64,000 nt of DNA, taken from Ancistrus triradiatus (taxonomy: Eukaryota > Chordata > Actinopteri > Siluriformes > Loricariidae). Below, in pieces: positions 43,098 through 54,391 of the stretch. Below the pieces are notes generated by a model. It was not told the DNA's origin and did no database searches. It saw only the letters and a list, made by a program, of their open reading frames with translations. The position numbers and the translations under genes are program-made. Positions within the stretch are counted from its first letter, which is position 1. Every line of letters begins with the position of its first letter. The stretch covers positions 1 through 64,000 of the forward strand of contig JAJAGP010000271.1 of NCBI GenBank assembly GCA_025084515.1. Reading direction: 5' to 3'.

Positions 43098-43102
43098 ATA
43101 AT

Positions 43103-43410
43103 AAAAATGGATAAAATGGATGTTATATATTCAGTTGACAATGTGGTGTTTTCTGAGCTTGAGAGACGAAGGGAAACAGAATCATCAACATGGTTTGTTA
43201 AAAGTTACATTGACTTAGTTTGACTAAAGACTATAATATGATAATAATTAATGATTAGAGTTAATGTTATAGTTTACAAAATGTATGATTTAAATATAAT
43301 ATTATTTATTAATATTCTGTATATCATATATAATGAATGATAGTGAACTAACTGATGTTTTTCTATTTTTTTACTTTTTATTCTTGTATAATGAAAAATT
43401 TCTTAATCTG
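43103..43410. other. AT-rich flank, no gene
   Basis: Only short frames; long AT-rich run at 43210-43400. Confidence 0.55.
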
Positions 43411-43480
43411 GTCTCATCTCGGTTACTCCTGGCCTTGGTGTTGACTCTAGCGGGCTTGACTACAAAACTACACTACAAAA
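43411..43480. mobile_element. End fragment of hAT-like repeat
   Basis: GGTCTCATCTCGGTTACTCC and GTTGACTCTAGCGGGCTTGA then CTACAAAACTACACTAC resemble the end of the repeat at 23600-23790. Confidence 0.4.
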
Positions 43481-43672
43481 TGGCGCACCAAGATGCAAGA
43501 TTTTGTGAGACGTTGGGAGCGTGAATGTAACATGGCAGGGTGCTGGTGGGCAGTGTAGCTACTGCTGTTGTTTATTTGTGTTTTATTTAATGCCGCTTTC
43601 AGCATCAATGGCCATTTTCACAACAGACACAAGGTTATATCGATACACAAGGTTACTTCGAAGCTAGTCCTA

Positions 43673-44316
43673 CAGTTGTGCTTGAAAGTTTGTGAACCAT
43701 TTAGAATTTTCTATATTTCTGCATAAATAATGACCTAAAACAGCATCAGATTTTCACACAAGTCCTAAAAGTAGATAAAGAGAACCCAGTTAAACAAATA
43801 AGACAAAAGTATTATGCTTGGTCATTTATTTATTGAGGAAAATGATCCAATATTACATATTAGAGAGTAGCAAAAGTATGTGGACCTCTAGAATTAGCAG
43901 TTAATTTGAAGGTGAAATTGGAGTCAGGTGTTTTCAGTCAATGGGATGACAATCATGTGTGAGGGGGCACCCTGTTTTATTTAAAGAACAGGGATGTATC
44001 AAAGTCTGCTCTTCACAACACATGTTTGTGGAAGTGTATCATGGCACGAACAAAGCAGATTTCTGTTGTTGATGCTAATCAGGCTGGAAAAGGTTACAAA
44101 ACCATCTCTAAAGAGTTTAGACTCCACCAATCCACAGTCAGACAGATTGTGTACAAATGGAGGAAATTCAAATCCATTGTTACCTGCCGCAGGAGTGGTC
44201 GACCAACAAATATTACTCCAAGAGCAAGGCGTGTAATAGTTGGCGAGGTCACAAAGGACCCCAGGGTAACTTCTAAGCAACTGAAGGCCTCTCTCACATT
44301 GGCTAATGTTAATGTT
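43673..44316 (+). mobile_element. Tc1-A copy truncated after its first third
   Basis: Starts CAGTTGTGCTTGAAAGTTTG after TA (43671-43672) and keeps the whole left terminal repeat and leader. Similarity ends at 44316. Confidence 0.88.
44041..44316 (+). pseudogene. Tc1-A transposase N-terminal fragment
   Basis: The ATG at 44041 opens MARTKQISVVDANQAGKGYK, and the frame stays open through ISKEFRLHQSTVRQIVYKWR (helix-turn-helix) and RPTNITPRARRVIVGEVTKD to LKASLTLANVNV. It then runs into unrelated sequence (IVQSKPG) and stops at 44446-44448. Compared with 47182 a short stretch after MARTK is missing or altered. It has only the DNA-binding part and no catalytic residue. Confidence 0.85.
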
Positions 44317-46796
44317 ATTGTTCAATCAAAGCCAGGACCTATAAATCGGACTCACCATGCCACCATTACTGCTGTTGTAGAGCATGAGGATCTGAAGCCA
44401 TTCACATTGCTGACTAGTCAAAAAGTCTTCCATTGGGTTAGGGCATGACTTCTTGTAGTTGGCAATGCTCTAAAGTGTTCCGCACCAATGCAGTGTCCTT
44501 ATGGCTGGTCTAATTTCCTTAGTAAGTACATTCCATGCCTCGCTGAACTCGCTGAACTGTCGCCACTCCTATAGGCCAATTGCATGGAGAAACAGAGATC
44601 CCAACGGATCCAGCTGTGGAACGGTTTGCTTTCTGGAGGTGAAATGCTCGTGTTGATAAGCAGTAACTCATCCACGTTGTGGTTTTCCTGTTGGTTCACC
44701 ACACATTTTGTCCCTGGTGTGTGCGTTTCTGCCAAAAGGTCAACGTGTGCCTCGTACATCCACAGAATATGATCCCACAAGCCTTGTGGAGCAGCTGTCT
44801 TTCATGGAATTGAGATGTGCTGTGAGGTTTTTGGAAAGCACTAGGTTTTCTTGGTGTTCTTCTTCTTGTTAAGATTTTTCTTCAGGGTTTCGTTCCAGCC
44901 ACACTAAGCATGTGACTCAAAGTGTTACGGAGGTCCAACACGGTCCAACTTTGTATGAATTTGTAGAAGAGTACAAGGAGTTGCCTGATAGTTGTTTCTT
45001 GTAGAATACTTTCAAACAAATCCAATGGGGGGGGGGAAATGAGCGGAATTCTTTGTTTTATGTGAATTGAGTTTGAGCAGATGGGACAGCATGGGGCAGC
45101 CGTGGCTTGCAGGAGACCTGCTGGTAAATCTCTCTCGGCCCCTATAATTAGGATTATGTCTGGTGCCAGGGGTGATGGAGCAGAGGAGTCATAGTGCCTG
45201 CTTATAAACCCTGGTTCAGGTAGATAAGGCCTCCCTAAACACAGCGTGAGGAGGTTAGACCTCGAACACTGGCCATTCTGCTTGCAATTATTCTGCATTG
45301 TTTCCTGGTACTTGTGGGTGGTGGCACTGTGGGCACCTCTGCTTCCTAATTACACTGCAATGGGACATTTATGAAGAGACAAAACCAAGACAAATATGTC
45401 TCCCCCACAGTGCATTACCTGGTCTAAATGCTTATTAGCCCTCCATGGGATGACTTGAAAGCGTGATATTGGGAAATTTACTATGATTTCTTTGAAAGGT
45501 TGGCTACACTTAGGCCTACATATGCACGCACTGACATCAGCATCGACTTCCTTTCTCAGCCTCTATCTACTCGCTTACCCCCAGGGCAGTGCTCGATTAT
45601 TGTCCCAGTGTCTGACTGATACCAGCTGTCATGTTTCAACCCTGAATGCACGCTATTGCATTATAGAAACGAAAGGGAGATTCCCAGTAGTGAAATAACA
45701 GGTTTTGTTATTATTATTATTATTACTACGGTGTTGCCAAATCTTTGGTTATATTGCCTAAATGATGGACTCTCCATTCAGGTCTGTGACATCCCTGTTT
45801 ATTTATGAAGCTATTACTGTCATACAGTAAAGCTAATTGATTTTATCTGCGTCTATCAAAGGGCTAAATCAAACACCATGTGTTTAAAGGATGAAATAAA
45901 CAGCAGTCAAACCTTAAAGATTGAAAGCCAAATTCATCATGGACTTTACTGGGGAGGGGGGTTAGAAAAACAAAGAATAATGGAAAAGACTCATGTACAC
46001 TTTTTGCGTAAAACCTGCTGCGACGATGACGACGCCGAGATCCCTGACCTCCCAGGACCTTCAGCAGTTCTCATACTCTTGCTGCTCCAAGCAAATCACG
46101 TTTCTCCCGAGCAGCTGCCAGATCATTCAGTCTTTGCTTCTCTCGTGCTTGCAGGATAATGAGGCAGGATCAGCTTTGTTTTTATATCCAAATGAGGAGC
46201 TTATTCTGGCTGGTTTGCACTGAACAATGTGATACATGGCTTCAGTTCTCATCAGGCTCAACCACTGCTGAGAAGAGGACATGCAGGCAGGAAAAGAGCA
46301 AATTTACACTTGTCTGTCAGGTCTTATAAGGAGAGGCAAGAGGGTACAGTGATTTAATGACAGGTAAAGGTGTTAATATGTTAAGGAAGTCCCTGCTCAT
46401 TAACCAAAAGCCGAAGGCTTGACCCTGAATAATGTTTATAAAATACTGACACAAATACTGCTCAGTGTTTGATACAGTGGCTGCGTTGTGTTCTGTGAAA
46501 CAGGTTGTTGGCCAAAATGGTCATACCATAGTCATATAGTCTTTTTATCCTACTGTCATGTAAAAATAAAGGGTATTTTCACAAGACAACTGCATGCAAA
46601 TGATATCCAAATGCATCAGAGATATGGCTGAAAACACAAGTGACTGAAAATGACAGATACTCTATTTGACGAAAGCCAAAAATGCATCGATAGGCAGTAC
46701 TACCGACAACACAGCAGATCAGCCAGATGAAGAAAGCATTGGAGAAAGGAAAACACTGCACTCAACGACTGCATGTGAACCAGTTTAGTTAAAGGT
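44317..46796. other. Long stretch with no recognised gene or repeat
   Basis: The longest open frames are 44780-44499 (minus, 93 codons), 45298-44882 (minus, 138 codons) and 45993-46223 (plus, 76 codons). None shows a domain I recognise. A TTA run is at about 45707-45726 and a run of nine G near 45029. Confidence 0.4.
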
Positions 46797-46860
46797 TAGA
46801 GATTATATACGGGTAGTGGGGAGGCAAACAAAGAAGTACTACTTACAATAGGACACCATT
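46797..46860 (-). repeat. Unclassified dispersed repeat X1, short copy 3
   Basis: Shares AGTACTACTTACAATAGGA and the preceding GGGTA-type context with 640-695. Confidence 0.45.
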
Positions 46861-46892
46861 AGCCACCATTAGAAACAGTATAATGGCCATAT

Positions 46893-46969
46893 ACACTGCT
46901 CAAAAAAGGGAACACTTAAACAACACAATATAATTCCAAGAAAATCAAACTTCTGTGAAATTAAACTGT
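46893..46969 (+). mobile_element. Tc1-D left-end fragment fused to Tc1-A
   Basis: CACTGCTCAAAAAAGGGAAC, AACAACACAATATAATTCCA and GTGAAATTAAACTGTT match 21150-21233. It runs without a break into the interior of the Tc1-A left terminal repeat at 46970. Confidence 0.88.
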
Positions 46970-48252
46970 TCTTTATTGAGGAAAATGATCCAATATTACA
47001 TATTATTGAGTGGCAAAAGTATGTGAACCTCTAGAATTTAGCAGTTAATTGAAGGTGAAATTAGAGTCAGGTGTTTTCAGTCAGTGGGACGACAATCAGG
47101 TGTGAGTGGGCACCCTGTTTTATTTAAAGAACTGGGATCTATCAAAGTCTGCTCTTCACAACACGTTTGTGGAAGTGCATCATGGGACGAACAAAAGAGA
47201 TTTCTGAGGACCTCAGAAAAAGATTTGGTGATGCTCATCAGGCTGGAAAAGGTTACAAAACCATCTCTAAAGAGTTTGGACTCCACCAAACCACAGTCAG
47301 ACAGATTGTGTACAGGAGTGATCGACCAACAAAGAGCACTCCAAGAGCAAGGCGTGTGATAGTTGGCGAGGTCACAAAGGAGCCCAGGGTAATTTCTAAG
47401 TAACTGAAGGCCTCTCTCACATTGGCTAATGTTAATGTTCATGAGTGCACCATCATAAGAACACTGAACAACAATAGTGTGCATGGCAGGATTGAAAGGA
47501 GAAAGCCACTGCTCTACAAAAAGCAATTTGCTAAAGATCACGTGGACAAGCCAGAAGGCTACTGGAAGAATGTTTTGTGGATGCCTGAGACCAAAATAGA
47601 ATTTTTTGGTTTAAAAGAAAAGCATTGGAGAAAGGAAAACACTGCATTCCAGCATAAGAACCTTGTCCCATCTGTGAAACATGGTGGTGGTAGTATCATG
47701 GGCCTGTTTTGCTACATCTGGACCAGGACGGCTTGCCATCATTGATGGAACAATGAATTCTGAATGATATCAGAGAATTCTAAAGGAAAATGTCAGGACA
47801 TCTGTCCATGAACTGAATCTCAAGAGAAGGTGGGTCGTGCAGCAAGGTAACGAGCCTAAGCACACAAGTTGTTTTACCAAAGAATGGTTAAAGAAGAATA
47901 AAATTAATGTTTTGGAATGGCCAAGTCAAAGTCCTGACCTTAATCCAATTGAAATGTTGTGGAAGAACCTGAAGTGAGCAGTTACTGTGAGGAAACCCAC
48001 CAACATCCCAGAGCTGAAGCTGTTCTGTACGGAGGAATGGGCAAAAATTCCTCCAAGCTGGTGCAGGACTGATCAAGAGTTACAGGAAACATTTAGTTGC
48101 AGTTATTGCTGCACAGGGGGGTCACACCAGATACTGAAAGCAAAGGTTCGTCTAATTTTAGGACTTGTGTGAACATCTGATGATGTTTTAGGTCATATTT
48201 ATGCAGAAAAATAGAACATTCTAAAGGGTTCACAAACTTTCAAGCATCACTG
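46970..48252 (+). mobile_element. Tc1-A copy lacking its outer left end
   Basis: It begins within the left terminal repeat (CTTTATTGAGGAAAATGATC) and ends CAAACTTTCAAGCATCACTG before TA (48253-48254). The outer 130 bases or so are replaced by a Tc1-D end. Confidence 0.9.
47182..48137 (+). pseudogene. Tc1-A transposase pseudogene, near full length
   Basis: The ATG at 47182 opens MGRTKEISEDLRKRFGDAHQ. A stretch equivalent to KWRKFKSIVT is deleted after RQIVYR. A stop follows VISK at 47401-47403. The frame from 47422 reads ANVNVHECTII, then RRKPLLYKKQFAKDHVDKPE, NVLWMPETKIEFFGLKEK and GGGSIMG. In the first block the catalytic aspartate of W-DET is replaced by P (MPET), a lost active-site residue. 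The later part keeps VRTSVHELNLKRRW, an altered second block (QQGNEPKHT, where the aspartate is now G), and SPDLNPIEMLWKN with the E. The C-terminal block IPELKLFCTEEWAKIP and the stop at 48135-48137 are present. Inactive. Confidence 0.9.
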
Positions 48253-48254
48253 TA

Positions 48255-48328
48255 TATGGTCATAATACCATTGCTAAAATAACAAATCTAATGATGGCCT
48301 CCTGAGACTTTTGCACAGAACTGTATAT
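48255..48328. mobile_element. Tc1-H terminal fragment
   Basis: ATACCATTGCTAAAATAACA, AATCTAATGATGGCCT and GAGACTTTTGCACAGAACTG before TA match the right end of the element at 60664-61160. Confidence 0.7.
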
Positions 48329-49610
48329 TCATAGAGTGGGATATGACTGTATTTCTGAGTCCTGGCTGAACTACAGTGTAAGTGGCATTTAAGATTGTAA
48401 AACGGCTGCAAAATGTTCATTCGTCAACCCAGTTGCCCAAATACATGGTTGTGCTTCGAGCCTGGAAAAATGACTAAGTTTAAAGGACTAATGTTAAAAT
48501 GTTCCTTTGTTTTACACAGTTCTTATTTTACTCTTGCATGCAGTGCTATTTTCTTTGCTGTCAGTCTAGGTTAACATGAAAGGGATATGCCTGCCAGATT
48601 TAAGTAGTCATGTCAGCCATTATGTAGCCATGATAAAGTTTACTGCGTCTCCAAGTTTCTTATAATGTAACCGTGTACGGGGTCGGTAAGGGAGGGTCCA
48701 ACCTAAACAAATCCGAGAACGCGCACAATAAAACAGGAAAATGGCTTTGCATATAACTCTATACTATTCCCACCTACCTGAACTGCCTGCCAAGGACCTA
48801 CTCCTCACTGTTGGGTTAGTGCGTTGGAAACACGACCATCAAGAAGAAAACCCTGTATCACCATTCATCTTTCACCGTTCCCAGTTGCCAACATACACAC
48901 AGATTTAACTAAACCAGCTGTTTCCACAACTGCTGATATGGGCTCTGATGGAGCTGCAGGGAACCGTGGCGTTTTAGCCGAACATTTGAAGATGCCATAA
49001 AAGATTACAGCTACGCGAGGTAGTTACACAAATAATGATACCAGCAGGTGGCTGTTTATGCTACACAACATGCAGGCTTTACTTTTAACTCCCGTGATGA
49101 CTAAGCATATAGTGATCCAAGTCTCTCTGAAGCAGCTTCAATGCAGGAGTGATGGTGAGAGATATTGAAGTTTGTTTTGTGCAGTTGACCAGAGAGGCAG
49201 ATCGTGACAAAGATAGCAGGTAGAGAAACAATGTTGTCATTCTCTTGCCAAAGCTGATGTTTGTTATACTATTAGCATCTCTGACGCACCAAAGGAAGCA
49301 TCTGTATAAAGGTCAGCTTACTCTTCATTCCAAACAGAAGACAGTAGAGCAGCTTTTTTTCTTTTTTTTTGTGGACAAATGTTTTCCCTTTAGAATAGCA
49401 TTCTCTGTGACTCAGCATCAGGCTCGGGGCTGCTAATCATAAGGTCATGATGCTCTTACGTACTCTTGAGACTCTTTACGTACAACTGTTCGACATTTTC
49501 AATATGTTTAATAGAAGCGTTATCAGTGTCCTTATTATTATTGGATTCAGGGAAGCTTGGAGGAGATGAGACTTGAAATCACAACCTTCTGTTTAGTAGC
49601 CACCCTGTCA
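48329..49610. other. No recognisable gene
   Basis: Nothing beyond short frames. A T-rich run is at 49350-49372. Confidence 0.5.
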
Positions 49611-49612
49611 TA

Positions 49613-50042
49613 CAGTGGTGCTTGAAAGTTTGTGAACCCTTTAGAATGTTCTATATTTCTGTGTAACTATGTCCTAAAACATCATCAGATTTTCACACAA
49701 GTGTGAGTGGGTATCCTGCTTTATTTAAAGAACAGAGATCGATCAAAGTCTGCTCTTCAAAACACCATCTCTTAGTTGCAGTTATTGCTGCACAGATACT
49801 GATACACAGATACCAGATACTGAAAGCAAAGGTTCCCATACTTTTTCCACTCACTAATATGTAATATTGGATCGTTTTCCTCAATAAATAAATGACCAAG
49901 TATAATATTTTTGCCTCATTTGTTTAACTGGGTTCTCTTGATCTACTTTTAGGACTTGTGTGAAAATCGGATGATGTTTTTGGTCATACTTATTTAGAAA
50001 TATAGAACATTCTAAGGGTTCACAAACTTTCAAGCACCACTG
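49613..50042 (-). mobile_element. 430-bp MITE-like derivative of Tc1-A
   Basis: Both ends are complete: CAGTGGTGCTTGAAAGTTTG on the left and CAAACTTTCAAGCACCACTG on the right, with TA at 49611-49612 and 50043-50044. Almost all of the transposase is deleted; only GTTGCAGTTATTGCTGCACA from its 3' end and part of the leader remain. Confidence 0.95.
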
Positions 50043-50189
50043 TACGACTCATACCTGTAGAGAGAGTGTCTTAAACTTGACACCTGCCATGTTTCCTTTT
50101 GGTTAAAATGGTGACCAATATAGGAGCAGATACAGGTCAACTCAAACCTCCAGCTACTAAGATTCCAGAAATAGCTGTAAATTTGATTT

Positions 50190-50325
50190 CCAGCATTTAT
50201 CAGTCATCCTTATCCATTGACTGCACACTTAAGGGTTAATGGCATTGCTCAACAGGATAACAGTGGCATCTTGGCGTAGCTTCTGATTAGTCGCCCAGAG
50301 CCTTAACCACTGAACCACCTCCATC
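50190..50325 (-). repeat. tRNA-type SINE-like repeat, decayed copy 4
   Basis: CATCCTTATCCATTGACTGC, TTAAGGGTTAATGGCATTGC and CAGAGCCTTAACCACTGAAC fit the SINE in reverse with many changes. Confidence 0.5.
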
Positions 50326-51077
50326 TATCCAACTGCAAATCTGAGAGCGGTGACATTTCTCTCTGCTTGGTAAAGCAAAGTCATTCTGTGGCACCAACTT
50401 TGTTCTTTTGTTACAGAAGCATGTGATGCAAATGTCCCCGGTCTCGAGCTCTTCTCCTCACTTGAGCATTTAATGAACCTCTCAGAGCCATTAGTCATGC
50501 TACAACAGTATCCCCCTTTCTACAGTTCTATCTTTAGCACTGTGGTTATTTTTACCCTCCCGGGGGGATTTGAGGATTTAACATGCTCTGGGCGATCAGG
50601 TTTCCAGGGATGGCACTCCAAATGATCGCTTGCACTCCAGGAGGCCATTTATCTGGTCATCAGATTGTGAAATGGATTACTTTAAATAAAAAACAGAGCA
50701 GTCTGGGTGCGGCTAGAATAACACAAGGTCCCAGTGCAGGATTAGGGAGTTTTCACAACTAGGTTTTACCACCCACACTCTCTGCACATTTTTCACTGAA
50801 ACACTCGTCTCCTTCTCATTTTCTCATTCTTCCTAAAAAACAAGCCGAATCATGAGGTGTGAAGGAGAACAAAGTGAGGGCGCAGCTATGTGTCTCCTCC
50901 ATGCTTTGCTACGCTTTTGGAGGTGTTAACGGTCTCTCCAGAGGTGGACGTGCTGCTTGTGCGTCTAACCAAAGCCGCAATCCAGACCACTCCTACTTCT
51001 CTAATTACCATGTGCTTTTTGTTGCCAGTCATGACAAAGACATGCGTTGGAGAAAGGGAGACTATATATGTATGTAT

Positions 51078-51119
<42 letters not shown>

Positions 51120-51336
51120 TTTCGTTCTGTCTCTCTGTCTCTCCCATCCGTATATCCATCTCTATTCCTGTCGCTTGCCACAGTGAAAGCAAAACAAATG
51201 TATTTGGCTGGCCATATGTTAAGTCTGGGCATAGCATTTATGTGACCGCATGGAACCTGAAATGCAGTGAAAGCATACATTAAAAGCCAATGGACGGTTC
51301 ATTAAATTGTACAGGGAATACAGATGGTATACATAT
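50326..51336. other. No recognisable gene; TATG/TA microsatellite
   Basis: A TATG run followed by TA at 51061-51116. Open frames across it are driven by the microsatellite. 50550-50740 is somewhat GC-rich with no motif. Confidence 0.5.
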
Positions 51337-52400
51337 AGACAACCCCAAATCAGAAAAAAGTTGTGACTATATGGAAAATCCAAATAAAAATATATATGCA
51401 GTGTTTCTTATATTTCCTTTGACTGTTATTTTGTTGCAGACAGTATGAACCCAAGTTATTTCATGTTTTGCCTGATCAACTTCATTTCATTTGTTAATAA
51501 GCACCCATTCCTGCATTTCAGGCCTGCAACACATTCCAAAACAAGTTGGGACAAAGACAATTTAGGACTACTAATGAGGTAAAAAAAAAAAGAAAAACTA
51601 AATAATGAGGTGATTTCAAACAAGTGATTATAATCATGATTTGGTACAAAAGCAGTACCACGAAAGGCTGAGCCTTTGAGGAGTAAAGATGGGCAGAGAA
51701 TCTCCAGTTTGGCAACAAATCTGTGAGAAAATTATTGAAAAATTTAAAAACAATGTTCCTCAAAGAAAGACTGGAAGGGATTTCCATATTTCTTCCTCTA
51801 CAGTGCAAAATATCATTAAACAATTCAAGGAATCTGGAGGAATTTCATAAAAAGCCTAAACTGAAGAGGCGTGATCTCTGATCCCTCAGACTGCACTGCA
51901 TCAAGAACCGTCATAAATCAATCGCTGATAGAACCACATGGGCAAGGGATTGCTTTATCAAACTTTTATCAAGCACTACAATTCCAAGTTACATTCACAA
52001 TTGCCACTTGAAATGTTACTGTGCATAAAGGAAGCCTTACATTAACCATGTCCAGAAGCGGCATCGACTTCTCTGGGCTCTGAGGCATCTTGGATGGACC
52101 ATCACACAGTGGAAACATGTATTGTGGTCAGACCAATCAGTTTTCCAGATATTTTTTGGATGAAATAGACACTGTGTGCTCTGGACCAAAGATGAAAAGG
52201 ACCATCCAGACTGTTATTAGGAACAAGTCCAAATGCCAGGCTCTGTCATGATAGGGGTCGATTCAGGGCCCTCGGCAAAGGTCATTTCCACTTCTGTGAT
52301 GCATCATTAATGCATAAAAGTACACTGAGATTTTAGAGCAACATAAGGTGCCTTCAAGATGACTGGCAAGGTGAGCTCCCAGCTGAGGAGACAGCACAGA
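51337..52400 (+). mobile_element. Tc1-F copy 2, decayed and 3' truncated
   Basis: It starts near GACAACCCCAAATCAGAAAA, the terminal repeat also seen in copy 1. Transposase scraps on the plus strand include ICEKIIEKFKNNVPQRKTGR near 51720 and SSSTVQNIIKQFKESGG (helix-turn-helix), then at 52080-52330 blocks fitting the catalytic core, such as a VLWSDQS-like aspartate site near 52125. Many stops. The right end is not found. Confidence 0.75.
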
Positions 52401-52832
52401 AGGAGACCCTGTCAGTAGGATTAAACCTGATGTCTTAATGGTTTAGAATTTCATTGCTGGCAAGACATTTGTCACGTTTCAAGAATGGTGATAGCGAGAG
52501 CCGGGTTTGGCAGCTTTTCGTGGTAAAGTGCATGTAAGGAAATTTGTCCTGCCATTACAGGAGGTGAGAGATGAGTTTGGCGAGATAACGGGGGGTGAGA
52601 CAACGAGGTTTTTCTGAGCAGATTTTTCAGAGCAAGACACTTGTACAATCCACCCTTCCAATCTATCACCAAATTTTGTTAAGTTTTTGGAGATGATGTT
52701 AACCTCCTAGACTTCTTTCCAGTCTTACAAAATATCCAGTGTTGATCCTCTCAAAATTTCTCTCTCCTTCATCTCAGGGAGTTGCTGTAGATTTGGGAGG
52801 TCAGCTGTTTGTAAATCTGTTTTGTGACCACG
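52401..52832. other. No recognisable gene
   Basis: Only short minus-strand frames of about 60 codons with no known motif. Confidence 0.5.
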
Positions 52833-52834
52833 TA

Positions 52835-52905
52835 CAGTACCCTGCAAAAGTCTTAGGCCACCTTTTTTGTTGGTTTAGCAATGATATAATGGCCACATAT
52901 ATCAT
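52835..52905 (+). mobile_element. Tc1-H left-end fragment
   Basis: CAGTACCCTGCAAAAGTCTT then AGGCCACC after TA, followed by GCAATGATATAATGGCC, the mirror of the end at 48255 and 61090. Confidence 0.7.
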
Positions 52906-53509
52906 TGACGACTCGGAAAGAGTGGTTCCTTGGCTGCTACCCTTCCAAAAAGCCAGGCGCTGCTGTTGCTCAAGTGTCAGGGGAGGTCACTGTAGCCTAT
53001 ACGTGGGGCAAAAAAGTGTTTATTCAGACACTGATTGTACAAGTTCTTCTACTTAGAAAGATGAGAGAGGTCTGTAATTTTCATCATAGGTACACTTCAA
53101 ATATCAGAGACAAAAATAGAAAAAATAATCAAGGAAATCATATTGTAGGATTTTTAAAGAATTTAATTGTAAATCATGCTGGAAAATAAGTATTTGGTCA
53201 CCGACAAACAAGCAAGATTTCTGGCTCTCACAGACCTGTAACTTCTTTAAGAAGCTCTTCTGTTCTCTACTCATTACCTGTATTACTGGCACCTGTTTGA
53301 CCTCATTATCTGTATAAAAGACACCTGTACAAATCCTCAAAATGTCAGACACCAAACTCAACCATGGCCAAGACCAAAGAGCTGTCGAAGGACACCAGGA
53401 AGAAAACTGTAGACCTGCAGCAGGCTGGGAAGAGTGAATCTACAATAGGCAAGCAGGTTGGTGTGAATAAATCAACTGTGGGACCAATTGTAAGACATAC
53501 AAGACTATT

Positions 53510-54390
53510 TCTTGATGCATGCTCAATGATCCAGGTAAGAAAAATCCAAGAAGTTGAATCTGTTCATCTGGACATAGATTTTATTGGAGAAACGTTTCGT
53601 CACTCATCTAAGTGACTTCTTCAGTCTCAGCAGTTGGAAAACTTCCCCAATCTTATATACAGCACGTTGCATAACGACTGGTACCAGCACCATTGCATAA
53701 CAATGGGACCGGTGATCAGTTTAATATGCAGATTGCCATGGGCATTAATGACAGTGGGCACGTGTGCCATTCACACAGGATTGGGGAAGGGCTGCCATAG
53801 CGGCATTGTAAGATGGTGAGAGGTGTACTCTGAGGCCCCCTCCTCGGTTCAGGGATGGACGTTCCCTTTTTACAAAAATGGCTTCTTTTACCCCACGTTC
53901 AAACCATCGTTCCTCCCTATCAAGGATCTGCACGTCTTCGTCTTTGAAAGAGTGTCCACTGGCCTGTAGGTGGGTGTAAACCGCAGAGTCCTGACCTGAT
54001 GAGGTAGCTCTCCTATGTTGTGCCATCCGTTTCGCCAGTGGCTGTTTGGTTTCCCCGATGTACAATTCCTGGCAATCCTCCTGGCACTTCACAGCATACA
54101 CTACATTACTCTGTTTGTGCTGGGGGACAAACAGAGTAATGCAGCCCTTCCCCAATCATGTGTGAATAGCACACGTGGTCATTGTCATTAATGGATATGT
54201 AAATCTGCATATTAAACTGATCACCGGTCCCATTGTTATGCAATGGTGCTGGTACCAGTCGTTATGCAACGTGCTGTATATAAGATTGGGGAAGTTTTCC
54301 AATTGCTGAGACTGAAGAAGTCACTTAGATGAGTGACGAAACGGTTCTCCAATAAAATCTATGTCCAGATGAACAGATTCAACTTCTTGG
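53510..54390 (-). mobile_element. Penelope-like retroelement fragment with inverted terminal arms
   Basis: The insert is bounded by an exact 13-base duplication ATACAAGACTATT (53497-53509 and 54391-54403) belonging to the host Tc1-E. Its outer parts are inverted copies of each other: 53545-53795 pairs with 54141-54391, with both arms about 250 bases and nearly identical over the outer 190. Between them lies a minus-strand GIY-YIG endonuclease frame. Inverted or partial terminal repeats and a GIY-YIG domain are features of Penelope-like elements. The reverse transcriptase is missing. Confidence 0.88.
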
Positions 54391-54391
54391 A
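53545..54391. repeat. Inverted arms of the Penelope-like insert
   Basis: The left arm starts TCCAAGAAGTTGAATCTGTT and the right arm ends with its complement AACAGATTCAACTTCTTGGA. They also share CATAACAATGGGACCGGTGA and GATTGGGGAAGGGCTGC in mirror order. The spacer is about 345 bases. Confidence 0.92.
53745..54155 (-). pseudogene. GIY-YIG endonuclease domain of Penelope-like element
   Basis: A 136-codon frame beginning MGKGCITLFVPQHKQSNVVY. Residues 18-22 (VVYAV) and 32-35 (YIGE) are the GIY and YIG strands. C24 and C28 between them fit the cysteine pair found in Penelope-type versions of the domain. R43 in KRMAQHRR is the expected catalytic arginine. Later SGQDSAVYTHLQASGHSF, ERWFERGVKEAIFVKRERPS and LNRGGGLRVHLSPSYN match the family. 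The first five residues come from the inverted arm, so the real N-terminal part, with the RNase H-like and reverse transcriptase regions, has been lost. The domain itself is open and carries no obvious lesion. Confidence 0.88.

Noticed and set aside
51047..51283. Several frames across a TATG/TA run
   Set aside because: Driven by the microsatellite; no motif outside it.
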